Positions 1 through 7,444 of a stretch of DNA of 51,101 nt are shown one piece after another (position 1 is the stretch's first letter; every line of letters begins with the position of its first letter). The DNA is taken from IMG/VR virus record IMGVR_UViG_3300035661_000086, positions 1 to 51,101 of that record. One strand, given 5' to 3'. Below the pieces are notes generated by a model that was given only the letters and a program-made list of their open reading frames with translations, ran no database searches and was not told the origin of the DNA. The position numbers and the translations under genes were made by a program. This DNA is from a virus.

Positions 1-165
1 GCAGTTATTTGCATGGAAGAATTAGCTAAACGTCGCCTTGATGGTGATGATTTTGATTTTGAATCGCATATAGACGCTGCACATGCCGAATTACCCCCTT
101 TGAATTTTGATATGCCTGATTTAAGAACCATTCTAAATCAAGCCATCAAGCAGGCAAAGAAATGA
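1..165 (+). CDS. Unknown protein, 3' end only
   Basis: The reading frame is open from the first base of the window to a TGA, so only the last 54 residues of this gene are seen. The visible part is acidic in the middle (an Asp/Glu/Phe-rich stretch near residues 14-21) and ends in a lysine-rich helix. The stop overlaps the next start as ATGA, which indicates translational coupling and the same operon. No family is recognised, and the start and true length lie outside the window. Confidence 0.6.
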   Translation, partial: AVICMEELAKRRLDGDDFDFESHIDAAHAELPPLNFDMPDLRTILNQAIKQAKK

Positions 166-698
166 ATACATTGTTAACAGAACAAATAGTTAAGCACATA
201 TTGTCTTCTTTGAAAGTTATTTTTGCTGATTTTATAGACGCGAAATCACAAACATTAATCAGTAGAAAATTTCTATTAAATGATAAGCTGCAACTACAAG
301 TTGAGGATGACGAACTAATTCAAAACAATGTATGGGGATGTAAGTTTCATATAGAGGGTAAAGAGCTTAAAATTATTGTTGGAGATGCCTCTATTGATAA
401 TTCAGTTAGAGAATTTTGTGCTATTATTCATTTAGACGATTCTCCAACATATGGTATGTACATCATTATGGATGAAGATTCTAAACCTTTAATAGCTTGT
501 AGTATGAATGGTAAAGATTGGATGACATGTTCTACTTATTTAGAAGCTACTTTTTTGGCAGGTATGGAACAAATGAAAAGTCATTTACTTCTTCCTCAAA
601 ATTGTGAAAATTACAAATCAGAATTTGAATCTATGATTTCTTTATTGGATTTTCATTCAACAGTATTCGGAGCGATAAATGAAGGGGAAGAAAGTTGA
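162..698 (+). CDS. Unknown protein, 178 aa
   Basis: The ATG overlaps the previous stop, and the C-terminus overlaps the next gene by about 20 bases, so this is one link of a tightly packed operon. The protein is acidic, with mixed alpha/beta character and no signal peptide, membrane segment or recognisable motif. A central stretch (about residues 85-125) alternates hydrophobic strands with short turns, as in a small beta-sheet domain. I do not recognise the family. Its reality is supported by full frame occupancy and coupling to its neighbours rather than by homology. Confidence 0.75.
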   Translation: MNTLLTEQIVKHILSSLKVIFADFIDAKSQTLISRKFLLNDKLQLQVEDDELIQNNVWGCKFHIEGKELKIIVGDASIDNSVREFCAIIHLDDSPTYGMYIIMDEDSKPLIACSMNGKDWMTCSTYLEATFLAGMEQMKSHLLLPQNCENYKSEFESMISLLDFHSTVFGAINEGEES

Positions 699-1134
699 TC
701 AAGAATTTCTTAGCAAATTCATTTCCAATTGCGTTATAGATGGAATTTCTTCCTCGGAAGAAATTGCGGAATTTGCAAAAAAAGAAATATCCAAAATTGA
801 CAAACAAATTAGAGATGTAGAAAAGCTTAAGGTAGTTCGATCCAAACTACTAGATGTTGTAGCTACTTTTGAAAAATCACCTAAGTCTCAAAATAAAGAA
901 GCTAAACTTCTTCCACTTTACAAAATTCAAAATCAAAATATTGCTCATTTCATTTGTTCAAAAATAATGATGAGTAAAATTGATATTAACGATTTATATA
1001 AATCAGATTTTACGAAATCTGATTTAGTTTATTGTATAAAACAGTTGCTTGAAGCCCAGGTCCTGATAAAAGATGGTTGTTTTTTATCACCTGGGGAATT
1101 ATTTGACAGTTATTGTTCTATTATAAGGTTGTAA
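679..1134 (+). CDS. Unknown protein, possible winged-helix C-terminus
   Basis: This 151-residue protein starts within the end of the previous gene behind a GGGGAAG-type ribosome site. The N-terminal 60 residues are rich in Lys/Glu/Ile and likely a coiled coil. Residues about 88-140 run helix, helix, helix, short hydrophobic strand (QVLIKDG), a pattern that would suit a winged helix-turn-helix, but no family signature is visible. A DNA-binding adaptor role is only an inference from that pattern. Confidence 0.72.
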   Translation: MKGKKVDQEFLSKFISNCVIDGISSSEEIAEFAKKEISKIDKQIRDVEKLKVVRSKLLDVVATFEKSPKSQNKEAKLLPLYKIQNQNIAHFICSKIMMSKIDINDLYKSDFTKSDLVYCIKQLLEAQVLIKDGCFLSPGELFDSYCSIIRL

Positions 1135-1136
1135 CA

Positions 1137-1487
1137 ATGTTTATTATGTGTTTAGATAGAAAGAACAATTGTCATATAGTTGATTATGTATTCGGGGGCA
1201 GCATAAAAACAATATGTGGCTTGTCATTAAAAAAGATAGACAGTAGATTAAACACTATTGCATCGGATAATATATTTGACATTCCTTGTGGCAAATGCAT
1301 GAAAAATAGCGATAGAACATCTAATTGGTTAAGCAAAAATCCTAGATTTATGGTAAGTTCAATGGCTAGAAAAAATAACGATGTGGTTTCTAAACCACTT
1401 TTCAAAATAAACTTACTTCTTAAGCGATGGTCTAAATTGATTAGGTTAAACATTTCGATGAATAGAAAGATTAATCCACACAAATGA
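1137..1487 (+). CDS. Small cysteine-containing unknown protein
   Basis: I place the start at the ATG three bases after the previous stop; an in-frame TTG 24 bases upstream is less likely. The product has scattered Cys residues ending in a C-G-K-C knuckle (about residues 51-54), with other Cys near residues 5, 11 and 26, which could bind zinc. The C-terminal third is basic (Lys/Arg with Leu/Ile), as in a nucleic-acid-binding tail. A 99-codon antisense frame over the same bases was judged a shadow. The stop overlaps the next start (ATGA). Confidence 0.62.
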   Translation: MFIMCLDRKNNCHIVDYVFGGSIKTICGLSLKKIDSRLNTIASDNIFDIPCGKCMKNSDRTSNWLSKNPRFMVSSMARKNNDVVSKPLFKINLLLKRWSKLIRLNISMNRKINPHK

Positions 1488-1819
1488 AAGAATTACCCAA
1501 TAGTATTACTAAAAGGGTTTTGTGGAGATATGTTAACAAAAAGATTAAAAGAAGCATTCATCATTATCATGTTTTTAGCATCATTACTATTCTATTTGAA
1601 GAAATGATTAAAGACCTGATATCTGGAAAAGATATTAAAATTCATAATTTGGGCACACTTTCTTTGAAACAACTGCCAGCTAGAAAATATCATGATGTGA
1701 ATGAACGTATTGTTAAACAAGCCCTTCCTCATAGAATTCTTAGACTTTCTCTTTTCAAAAAACTAAGAAATGAGTTAAGAGAACATTTGAATTTAGATGC
1801 AACATTCAGGAAAGAATGA
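1484..1819 (+). CDS. HU/IHF-like DNA-binding protein
   Basis: The protein is 111 residues, a little longer than typical HU (90). The N-terminal half is helical (residues 5-48). It is followed by I-K-I-H-N-L-G-T-L, the counterpart of the HU turn that leads into the beta arms, and then L-P-A-R-K-Y-H-D, matching the R-x-A-R-x-x-R-N region of the HU arm. A final basic helix follows. HU-type proteins bend and compact DNA. The arm lacks the usual R-N-P tip, so the match is at fold level and the exact DNA specificity is unknown. It lies in an operon with a DksA-like factor, suggesting a nucleoid or transcription role. Confidence 0.65.
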   Translation: MKELPNSITKRVLWRYVNKKIKRSIHHYHVFSIITILFEEMIKDLISGKDIKIHNLGTLSLKQLPARKYHDVNERIVKQALPHRILRLSLFKKLRNELREHLNLDATFRKE

Positions 1820-1822
1820 TAT

Positions 1823-2200
1823 ATGCGTGTAAACTTTTTTGTATGTATCAGTATTCGTGATAATAAATTGGTATCCAAAATAATTCCTGCCTCTTCTTCA
1901 GAAGAAGCAGGAAAGTTATTTCATGAACAAGTTGATTTATTTGCTCAAGAAATTCACGGACCATTTCATAAAGTTAGAAAACAAATTCTAGAAAATACAA
2001 GAGTTTTGAAGTTCTCTGACAACACACCTTATAAAGCAATTTATAATGATTGGCTAGTTAATGCCTTCAAGTTAGAAGAACCAGTCAACCATGCATATTT
2101 GATTTTTATTAAAAGGACAGACGATAAAAAAGTCCCTTTTCCCAAAGGAACAATTACAGCACCCATTAGTGATTTGAGGTTTATTAAAGATGAAAAATAA
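1823..2200 (+). CDS. Unknown protein, 125 aa
   Basis: This gene starts three bases after the HU-like gene and overlaps the next gene by 11 bases. The product has alternating hydrophobic strands (residues 2-9, 92-98), a central amphipathic helix with a basic face (about 45-62), and ends in a short charged segment. No Cys pairs, signal peptide or transmembrane segment are present. The family is not recognised. Expression is presumably coupled to the flanking nucleoid/transcription-type genes. Confidence 0.72.
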   Translation: MRVNFFVCISIRDNKLVSKIIPASSSEEAGKLFHEQVDLFAQEIHGPFHKVRKQILENTRVLKFSDNTPYKAIYNDWLVNAFKLEEPVNHAYLIFIKRTDDKKVPFPKGTITAPISDLRFIKDEK

Positions 2201-2543
2201 AGATTTCTTGCAACAAATAAAAAACGATTTACAAAATCAAAAGAATGAGTTATTAATTAAAGCAAATCAACTGCCAGATATAGACACTGATGGCGACGAA
2301 ACCGATGAGGTTCAGGGCAATTTGCTGATTGAAATAGCCAATCAATTATCGTCAAGAGACTTGGCTAAAGTTGCATTAATAAACAATGCTCTAAGGAAGA
2401 TTGAAAGTAATACTTATGGTTTGTGCGAGGATTGTGATGATGATATCCCTGAAAAAAGGTTATTAACAAATCCTTGTTTTGAAACCTGCGTTTTGTGTGC
2501 TGAAGAAAGAGAAGCCGAAGTAAAACAAAGAAAGAGAGCTTAA
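2190..2543 (+). CDS. DksA/TraR-type C4 zinc-finger protein
   Basis: The 117-residue product has an N-terminal helical region with a short Asp/Glu-rich linker (T-D-G-D-E-T-D-E, residues 33-40). A long helix leads into the DksA/TraR zinc finger: Y-G-x-C-E-D-C (C79, C82) followed by C-V-L-C (C100, C103), then the closing E-R-E-A-E helix. Members of this family insert a coiled coil into the RNA polymerase secondary channel and modulate initiation. A phage copy would be expected to redirect host transcription. Only the zinc domain is a strong match; the channel-inserted tip acidic residues are plausibly the D-x-D cluster but that is inference. Confidence 0.88.
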   Translation: MKNKDFLQQIKNDLQNQKNELLIKANQLPDIDTDGDETDEVQGNLLIEIANQLSSRDLAKVALINNALRKIESNTYGLCEDCDDDIPEKRLLTNPCFETCVLCAEEREAEVKQRKRA

Positions 2544-2545
2544 TT

Positions 2546-3130
2546 TTGAATACTCTTGTAACAGAAGCTACGGAGCATGGGGATATCCCTATTGATATCT
2601 ATCAAAAGCTTTCAAATGATAGAATATTATTTGTTTGTGATGTGATAGATGATAAATTGGCTACAGATATTGTAGCCACTTTGCTTTTGAAGGATGCAGA
2701 AGATCCTAATACTAAAATAACTCTTTTCATAAATTCAGAAGGCGGTGACATTAGAAATGTCCTCATGGTTTATGACATGATGTGTTTAGTACAAGCACCC
2801 ATCGAAACTGTGTGTATTGGATCTGCGATGGATGAAGCTGCACTCATTCTGTGTGCGGGCACTCCCGGTATGAGATTTGCTACGAAAAATTCGGTAATTG
2901 CCATTAATCAATTGACTCACGATTGGGTTAATTATTCAGATTTAACAGACGCCAAAAAAGTTCTAGACCAGTTTATGGGAGACAACAAAAAAATGATGGA
3001 AATCATTGCCAAAACTTCTGGTAAGACTTATAAACAAGTAACAGAAGATTTTAATAGAAGAGTGTTTATGACTTGCCATCAAGCAGCCAAATATGGTTTG
3101 ATTGATAAAGTTGTTTCCTTCAATAAGTGA
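2546..3130 (+). CDS. ClpP-fold protein without catalytic triad (ClpR-like)
   Basis: The whole 194 residues align with ClpP. D-I-Y-Q-K-L-S-N-D-R-I at the start matches the ClpP D-I-Y-S-R-L core, followed by the F-I-N-S-E-G-G-D oxyanion strand and the G-S-A-M-D-E-A-A helix. In all three catalytic places the residue has changed: Ser to Asp96, His to Asn121, Asp to Arg172. It therefore should assemble but not cleave, like ClpR subunits of cyanobacteria and plastids. It begins with TTG, the only usable start before the fold. An intact ClpP gene follows 13 bases downstream, so mixed rings are likely (inference). Confidence 0.88.
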   Translation: MNTLVTEATEHGDIPIDIYQKLSNDRILFVCDVIDDKLATDIVATLLLKDAEDPNTKITLFINSEGGDIRNVLMVYDMMCLVQAPIETVCIGSAMDEAALILCAGTPGMRFATKNSVIAINQLTHDWVNYSDLTDAKKVLDQFMGDNKKMMEIIAKTSGKTYKQVTEDFNRRVFMTCHQAAKYGLIDKVVSFNK

Positions 3131-3143
3131 AAGGTATTGTTTC

Positions 3144-3728
3144 ATGTCAATCAATTTTAACGAACATGCGCACGCAATGCCTCCTAAGTTTCCTGGATAT
3201 GCAGAAACTTATATTAAACTATCTAAGGATAGAATTATCTTTTTGAATGAGAATGTGACTAAGCAGTCTGCTTCTGATCTTGCCGCTTTATTGTTGTATT
3301 ATGATAATGTTTCTGACGAAGAAATATCTATCTACTTACATTGTAATGGTGGTGATGCTGCTGGGCTAACCAATATTTACGACGTCATGCAAATGATTAA
3401 ATCTCCTGTAAGAACAGTTTGTTTGGGTAAATGTTATTCTGCGGCAGCAGTAATTTTAGCCGCAGGCACTCCTGGAGAAAGATGTGCTTTCAAACATTCT
3501 AAAATCATGATTCATGGTATTCAAGCCGGATTCCCAATCCCCGGTCATGATATGACTAATTCAAAGAACTATTATCAATTTTTAAAAGACAATAATGATA
3601 ATATTATGAAGATGTTGGCAAAACACACTGGTCACCCATTAGAAAAGATTAAACAAGATTGTACAAGAGATGTTTGGTTGGATGTCAAACAAGCATTAGA
3701 ATATGGAATAATTGACGAGGTTTTATGA
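3144..3728 (+). CDS. clpP: ClpP-like serine protease, triad intact
   Basis: The product is 194 residues, the usual mature ClpP length. Catalytic Ser99 lies in G-K-C-Y-S-A-A-A, His124 in I-M-I-H-G, and Asp176 in T-R-D-V-W-L; the handle helix and Y-G-I-I-D-E-V-L end are typical. I use the ATG after a 13-base gap rather than an upstream in-frame TTG inside the preceding gene. ClpP forms a tetradecameric chamber fed by an AAA+ unfoldase such as ClpX or ClpA. No ClpX/ClpA-type unfoldase is seen in this window, so it probably borrows the host's. It overlaps the next gene as ATGA and directly follows its inactive paralogue. Confidence 0.92.
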   Translation: MSINFNEHAHAMPPKFPGYAETYIKLSKDRIIFLNENVTKQSASDLAALLLYYDNVSDEEISIYLHCNGGDAAGLTNIYDVMQMIKSPVRTVCLGKCYSAAAVILAAGTPGERCAFKHSKIMIHGIQAGFPIPGHDMTNSKNYYQFLKDNNDNIMKMLAKHTGHPLEKIKQDCTRDVWLDVKQALEYGIIDEVL

Positions 3729-4447
3729 AAAATCTAGTTTTAGTATCATTTGTTGGAGTAGACCGTCAAACAAAATTTGAGGATCTATTGGAATTTAAGG
3801 ACGCTAATGTTCCTTATGAATTTAGTGTTCTATACAGTGATTCTAAGAATGATACTCATACTAGATACCCGGGTCATGATCTTTGTAAGAAATTCTTATC
3901 TTGGGCAGATGAAAATAAAGTTTACCATTCTATCCATTTATGTGGATCTTCTATAGACAGATTTTTGATAGAAGATCTACATGTTTTGGAATTGTGTGAT
4001 AAGTCAAATCGTATTCAATTGAATTTGAATATTAAGAAGTATACTGATCACAAACAACTATCAAATTCCATCTTGAGAGTGGCTTCGAAATACAACTATT
4101 GTATCATTTTGCAAAAAAACGGAACTAAAAAGAAGTTTAATGAAGTCTTTTTGGAGCGTATGCAAGCGACAGGAGAGATATCTCTTTCCTGGTTAAATGA
4201 TTCGTCTGGTGGGTTTGGAAGAGAAATTGAACAAGTAGCGCCTCCTGACCCAGATATTTTTACTGGTTTTGCTGGTGGAATAAAACCAGATAATGTGGTC
4301 AAAATTGTTAAATTGATTGAAAAAGAAAATTCAGATGAAATACCATATTATATAGATATGGAATCTGGAGTTAGAGAAAACAACCAATTTTCAATTGTTA
4401 AATGTCAAGAAATTAAGAAGTTATTGGATAATTATCCAGAATTATAA
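3725..4447 (+). CDS. TrpF-like TIM-barrel protein
   Basis: The 240-residue product has the late-barrel signatures of phosphoribosylanthranilate isomerase. An N-D-S-S-G-G-F-G segment occupies the place of the D-S-S-G-G phosphate loop (about residues 158-165). Next come F-A-G-G-I-K-P-D-N-V (about 179-188) and I-D-M-E-S-G-V-R, equivalent to the final strand and phosphate-binding turn. The N-terminal strand lacks the catalytic Cys of TrpF (K-x-C-G becomes V-S-F-V-G), so the classical Amadori isomerisation is unlikely. It is translationally coupled to ClpP. A sugar-phosphate-binding or nucleotide-salvage role is possible but unsupported. Confidence 0.55.
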   Translation: MKNLVLVSFVGVDRQTKFEDLLEFKDANVPYEFSVLYSDSKNDTHTRYPGHDLCKKFLSWADENKVYHSIHLCGSSIDRFLIEDLHVLELCDKSNRIQLNLNIKKYTDHKQLSNSILRVASKYNYCIILQKNGTKKKFNEVFLERMQATGEISLSWLNDSSGGFGREIEQVAPPDPDIFTGFAGGIKPDNVVKIVKLIEKENSDEIPYYIDMESGVRENNQFSIVKCQEIKKLLDNYPEL

Positions 4448-4472
4448 TGGTTAGCAATAATGTACCATTATA
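4443..4472. promoter_or_regulatory. Inverted repeat before the 507-aa gene
   Basis: TATAATGGT (4443-4451) and its exact reverse complement ACCATTATA (4464-4472) are separated by 12 bases, forming a 9-bp arm pair between two genes. The left arm contains a perfect -10 hexamer (TATAAT), and the right arm ends five bases before the next ATG. It could be an operator or promoter overlap, or an RNA hairpin hiding the start. The related TACACTATAATGGT occurs at 22971-22984. Confidence 0.4.
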
Positions 4473-4476
4473 GTGT

Positions 4477-6000
4477 ATGATTAAAACCGCTAAACCATCA
4501 TCCGATCCTGTTCAAGAGAAATTGAGGCAGAATAAAAAGATCTGGAATAAGCAAGTATCAGAATTTGCTGATAACTTATTCCGTCTTAAAGATATGATGA
4601 ATGGCAAACCTTCTAAGTTCTATCCTGAAAAATCATCCATTAAGGAACCAATTCCTGGTGATCCGGTCACTATCATTGGTGCCCTTGCGGGTGATTTTCA
4701 GGAAATTGCTCAAAAAGGTAATGCGTTAGTTCAAGAACAATTAAGCTATTCAAAAAGTAGAAAAAAGAAACAACCAAAACAAACATTGGTTCGAATGCCT
4801 TCGGTTCCACCAGCAGGTGATACTTCGCCTACAGATTTGAGTAAGCAGTTGGCTGCTCAGGCAGAAGTATATGAAATGGTTGCATTAGGATCTAATGTTT
4901 TTACTAGATTTTTTGCCCACCTTCTTAATCCAAGTGTTGGTAGAAGCCCTGCCGCTAGAACAAGAAAATATAGAATGGCTATGTTAAAGTCAGCGGTTGA
5001 AATCTATAAAGATTTAGTAAGACTAGAATCTTATATCGTTGAAAGCTCGCCAGAAAGTATTTTTACTAGTAATAGATTATTAACTAAAATTATGGGCAAT
5101 TGGGATTTTTTCAAAACTGGAATTAAAGCTTATAATGAAACTTATTTTGAAAGATTATCTGAATCTGGCGGCGAAATTTCTTCTAAAGAAGATGGTCGTG
5201 ATAGCATTGTTACTGATACAGCCAAACCAGCTTCTCCAAAGACAAAAAAACCAGACACAGCTTCTACGGTTTCTGCTGTAGCTACTCCACCAGTTCAAGC
5301 ACCTTCTGTACCATCTCCTCCACCATCTGGACCAGATGGTATTATAGATGATTATAAGAAGTATTCTGCTAATTTTACCGACATCAATATGAAAGAATTG
5401 ATTAGATTGATCGGTAAGTATAGGGTAGAAAAGGGACCATATAGAGATCAAACTGGAGATATTCTTACGACAGAATATGCTAATGTATTGGCTCAACTTA
5501 ATGCAGCTAACGGAACTAATGGACAATCTTTCAAGGAAATTTTTGAAGCTAAAAAAGCTAAGGGTTTTGTAATTGCTGAGCATCTTGAGGCTGTAGGACA
5601 ATTAGCCATCCAAAGATGGATAAGTAAATTAAAGCATCAGATAAGTCCACTCGATAAAACTTCTGCTCACAGATTAGATATCTATAATGCGGCGGATGCT
5701 GCTAGAAAAATTATAGATACAATGATGGATTCATTAGAAAAGGAAATGAATGTTGATCATTTGATGAAATTAGCTGGAGATGTAGATTTTAAGTTAAAAA
5801 GAATGGTTCATTTGATGAATGGATTAGAAGGAACTTTAAGAGGAAAAGGTTTTGATCAACCTTTCATGGATCTTTTGGATTCTGGTAAGATAACCAATTA
5901 TGGACCAAACTTAAATGATGATCAACGTAAACGTCTTCAACAGCTAATAGATAGAAGACGTTACAGAGATTTGGCTGATATTTATCAAGGCAGAAGATAA
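4477..6000 (+). CDS. Unknown 507-aa protein with Pro-rich linker
   Basis: Two helical regions flank a low-complexity linker. Residues 1-225 are mostly helical and include a Lys/Arg-rich patch (S-R-K-K-K, near 90). Residues about 255-290 are rich in Pro, Ser, Ala and Val. Residues 290-507 are again helical with many Asp/Lys and end in an Arg-rich tail (R-R-R-Y-R). No enzyme motif is visible. The linker-joined helical layout is common in phage virion or scaffold proteins, but this is only a composition argument. The stop overlaps the next gene as TAATG. Confidence 0.8.
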   Translation: MIKTAKPSSDPVQEKLRQNKKIWNKQVSEFADNLFRLKDMMNGKPSKFYPEKSSIKEPIPGDPVTIIGALAGDFQEIAQKGNALVQEQLSYSKSRKKKQPKQTLVRMPSVPPAGDTSPTDLSKQLAAQAEVYEMVALGSNVFTRFFAHLLNPSVGRSPAARTRKYRMAMLKSAVEIYKDLVRLESYIVESSPESIFTSNRLLTKIMGNWDFFKTGIKAYNETYFERLSESGGEISSKEDGRDSIVTDTAKPASPKTKKPDTASTVSAVATPPVQAPSVPSPPPSGPDGIIDDYKKYSANFTDINMKELIRLIGKYRVEKGPYRDQTGDILTTEYANVLAQLNAANGTNGQSFKEIFEAKKAKGFVIAEHLEAVGQLAIQRWISKLKHQISPLDKTSAHRLDIYNAADAARKIIDTMMDSLEKEMNVDHLMKLAGDVDFKLKRMVHLMNGLEGTLRGKGFDQPFMDLLDSGKITNYGPNLNDDQRKRLQQLIDRRRYRDLADIYQGRR

Positions 6001-6392
6001 TGCGTAAAGGTTATATTTATGTCGATGATAGTGTTTTTCCTACTTATTTTGCTATTTCTCAGCAGGAACAGCAACAAGGGTTAATGAATGTAGAATGGCC
6101 ACCGCCAGTCATGTCATTTGTTTATCCATCTCCACAAAACAATAAATTTTGGATGAAAAATACTCCAAGCCCATTAGATATTGTTTTTTGTAAGGCTGGT
6201 AAAATCATTGCGATTCATAAGGGTGAACCATATAGTACTTCTGCCATCGGACCAAATGATACTAGTGATTTAGTAATTGAATTCCCACATGGCACCATAA
6301 ATTCTTCTGGAATTATGATTGGCAATAAAGTGGGAATAATTTCTCCAACTTCCGGAGAATTGCGCACAATTCTATCGCAACACAAATTTTAA
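6000..6392 (+). CDS. DUF192 family protein
   Basis: The 130-residue product carries the DUF192 core: F-A-x-S-x-x-E-x-x-x-G-L-M near residues 18-29, then F-W-M-K-N-T-P-S-P-L-D-I-V-F (about 50-63), G-K-I-I-A-I-H-K-G-E-P and a closing G-x-x-x-G-N-x-V-G-I. These are small single-domain beta-barrel-like proteins of unresolved biochemical function found in bacteria and phages. There is no signal peptide, whereas many cellular DUF192 proteins are exported. The start is coupled to the previous stop. Confidence 0.85.
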   Translation: MRKGYIYVDDSVFPTYFAISQQEQQQGLMNVEWPPPVMSFVYPSPQNNKFWMKNTPSPLDIVFCKAGKIIAIHKGEPYSTSAIGPNDTSDLVIEFPHGTINSSGIMIGNKVGIISPTSGELRTILSQHKF

Positions 6393-6445
6393 ATTCAACA
6401 AAATTCGGAGAGCCTCCCATCAAAGAATAAGGGCATGGTTAAGTA

Positions 6446-7444
6446 ATGAGCTATACCTATGTGCAGGATTTCAACAAAATACTGCGTAATTTCAATATTC
6501 AGGCAAGTTGTGTTAACTATCAGGTTATAGATAATTATTTCTTTTATGATTTGACCCTCAAGCCTCAAGCAAAAGTAAAAGATATTAGCAAGTTTGTAGA
6601 TGAGATATCTTTGGCTCTGCGTTCACCCAGTAAACCTAATGTAAGAATCCTTCACCAAGAAGGAATTGTAAGGTTAGAGTTTGCTGCCCCTCGCACTAAA
6701 GTATTGAATTTGTTTGATTATTTTACCAATACAGATATTCCTAGTGGTGATCTTATGTGCTTATTGGGGCAGTCTTTGAATGGACAGAGGATGTGGATGG
6801 ATTTAGCTCAAAATCCACATTTAATTATTTCTGGTACCACAGGTTCAGGCAAAAGCACATTGCTTCACAATTTGATTGCTAATCTTTTCAATTACAATAA
6901 GGTGAAACTTTTCTTAGTAGATCCTAAAAGCGTAGAATTTATCGAGTATGATAAAAAGATAAGTAATGATATTAATGTATCATATTCGTATCATGAAGCT
7001 TTGGATGTACTTGATATGTTGATTGAGACTATGGAATTCAGATATTCTATGATGCATGATAATAGCAAACGAAAGTTTCCACCAATTGTTCTTATTGTAG
7101 ATGAGTTTGCAGATCTGATCGTGCAAGATTCTAATAATGAATTTTATGGAAAACTTTGTAAGCTGGCGCAGAAATGCAGAGCTGCTAAGATACACATCAT
7201 ATTAGCTACTCAAAGACCCTCAGTAAATATTATCAATGGAACCATTAAAGCTAATTTTCCAGCTCGTATTGCTTGTAGAGTAGCTAGTCATGTAGATAGT
7301 AAAGTAGTATTAGACGCGGTTGGAGCAGAAAACCTTATGGGAAAAGGCGATGCTCTTCTTAGAGATAATTTTCGTTCCTTAGAAAGATTTCAGATTGCAT
7401 ATACTGATGCAGCTGAGGTATGTAAGTATTTTGGTAATCTATAA
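6446..7444 (+). CDS. FtsK/SpoIIIE-type DNA translocase, soluble
   Basis: The 332-residue motor has Walker A G-T-T-G-S-G-K-S-T (residues 130-138) and the F-L-V-D-P-K strand. Walker B is I-V-L-I-V-D-E-F-A-D-L (D219, E220), followed by the FtsK hallmark I-L-A-T-Q-R-P-S and the R-I-A-C-R-V-A-S-x-x-D-S sensor region. It has a short alpha-type N-terminal domain but no membrane segments and no C-terminal gamma DNA-reader domain. The family forms hexameric rings that pump duplex DNA. In a phage it could act in packaging, genome segregation or concatemer handling. It is coupled (TAATG) to the zinc-rich protein that follows. Confidence 0.93.
   Translation: MSYTYVQDFNKILRNFNIQASCVNYQVIDNYFFYDLTLKPQAKVKDISKFVDEISLALRSPSKPNVRILHQEGIVRLEFAAPRTKVLNLFDYFTNTDIPSGDLMCLLGQSLNGQRMWMDLAQNPHLIISGTTGSGKSTLLHNLIANLFNYNKVKLFLVDPKSVEFIEYDKKISNDINVSYSYHEALDVLDMLIETMEFRYSMMHDNSKRKFPPIVLIVDEFADLIVQDSNNEFYGKLCKLAQKCRAAKIHIILATQRPSVNIINGTIKANFPARIACRVASHVDSKVVLDAVGAENLMGKGDALLRDNFRSLERFQIAYTDAAEVCKYFGNL

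Noticed and set aside
1184-1483. 99-codon antisense frame
   Set aside because: It covers the + strand cysteine-containing gene, which fits the operon with an ATGA overlap. The antisense product is only a Leu/Ile/Phe-rich string.
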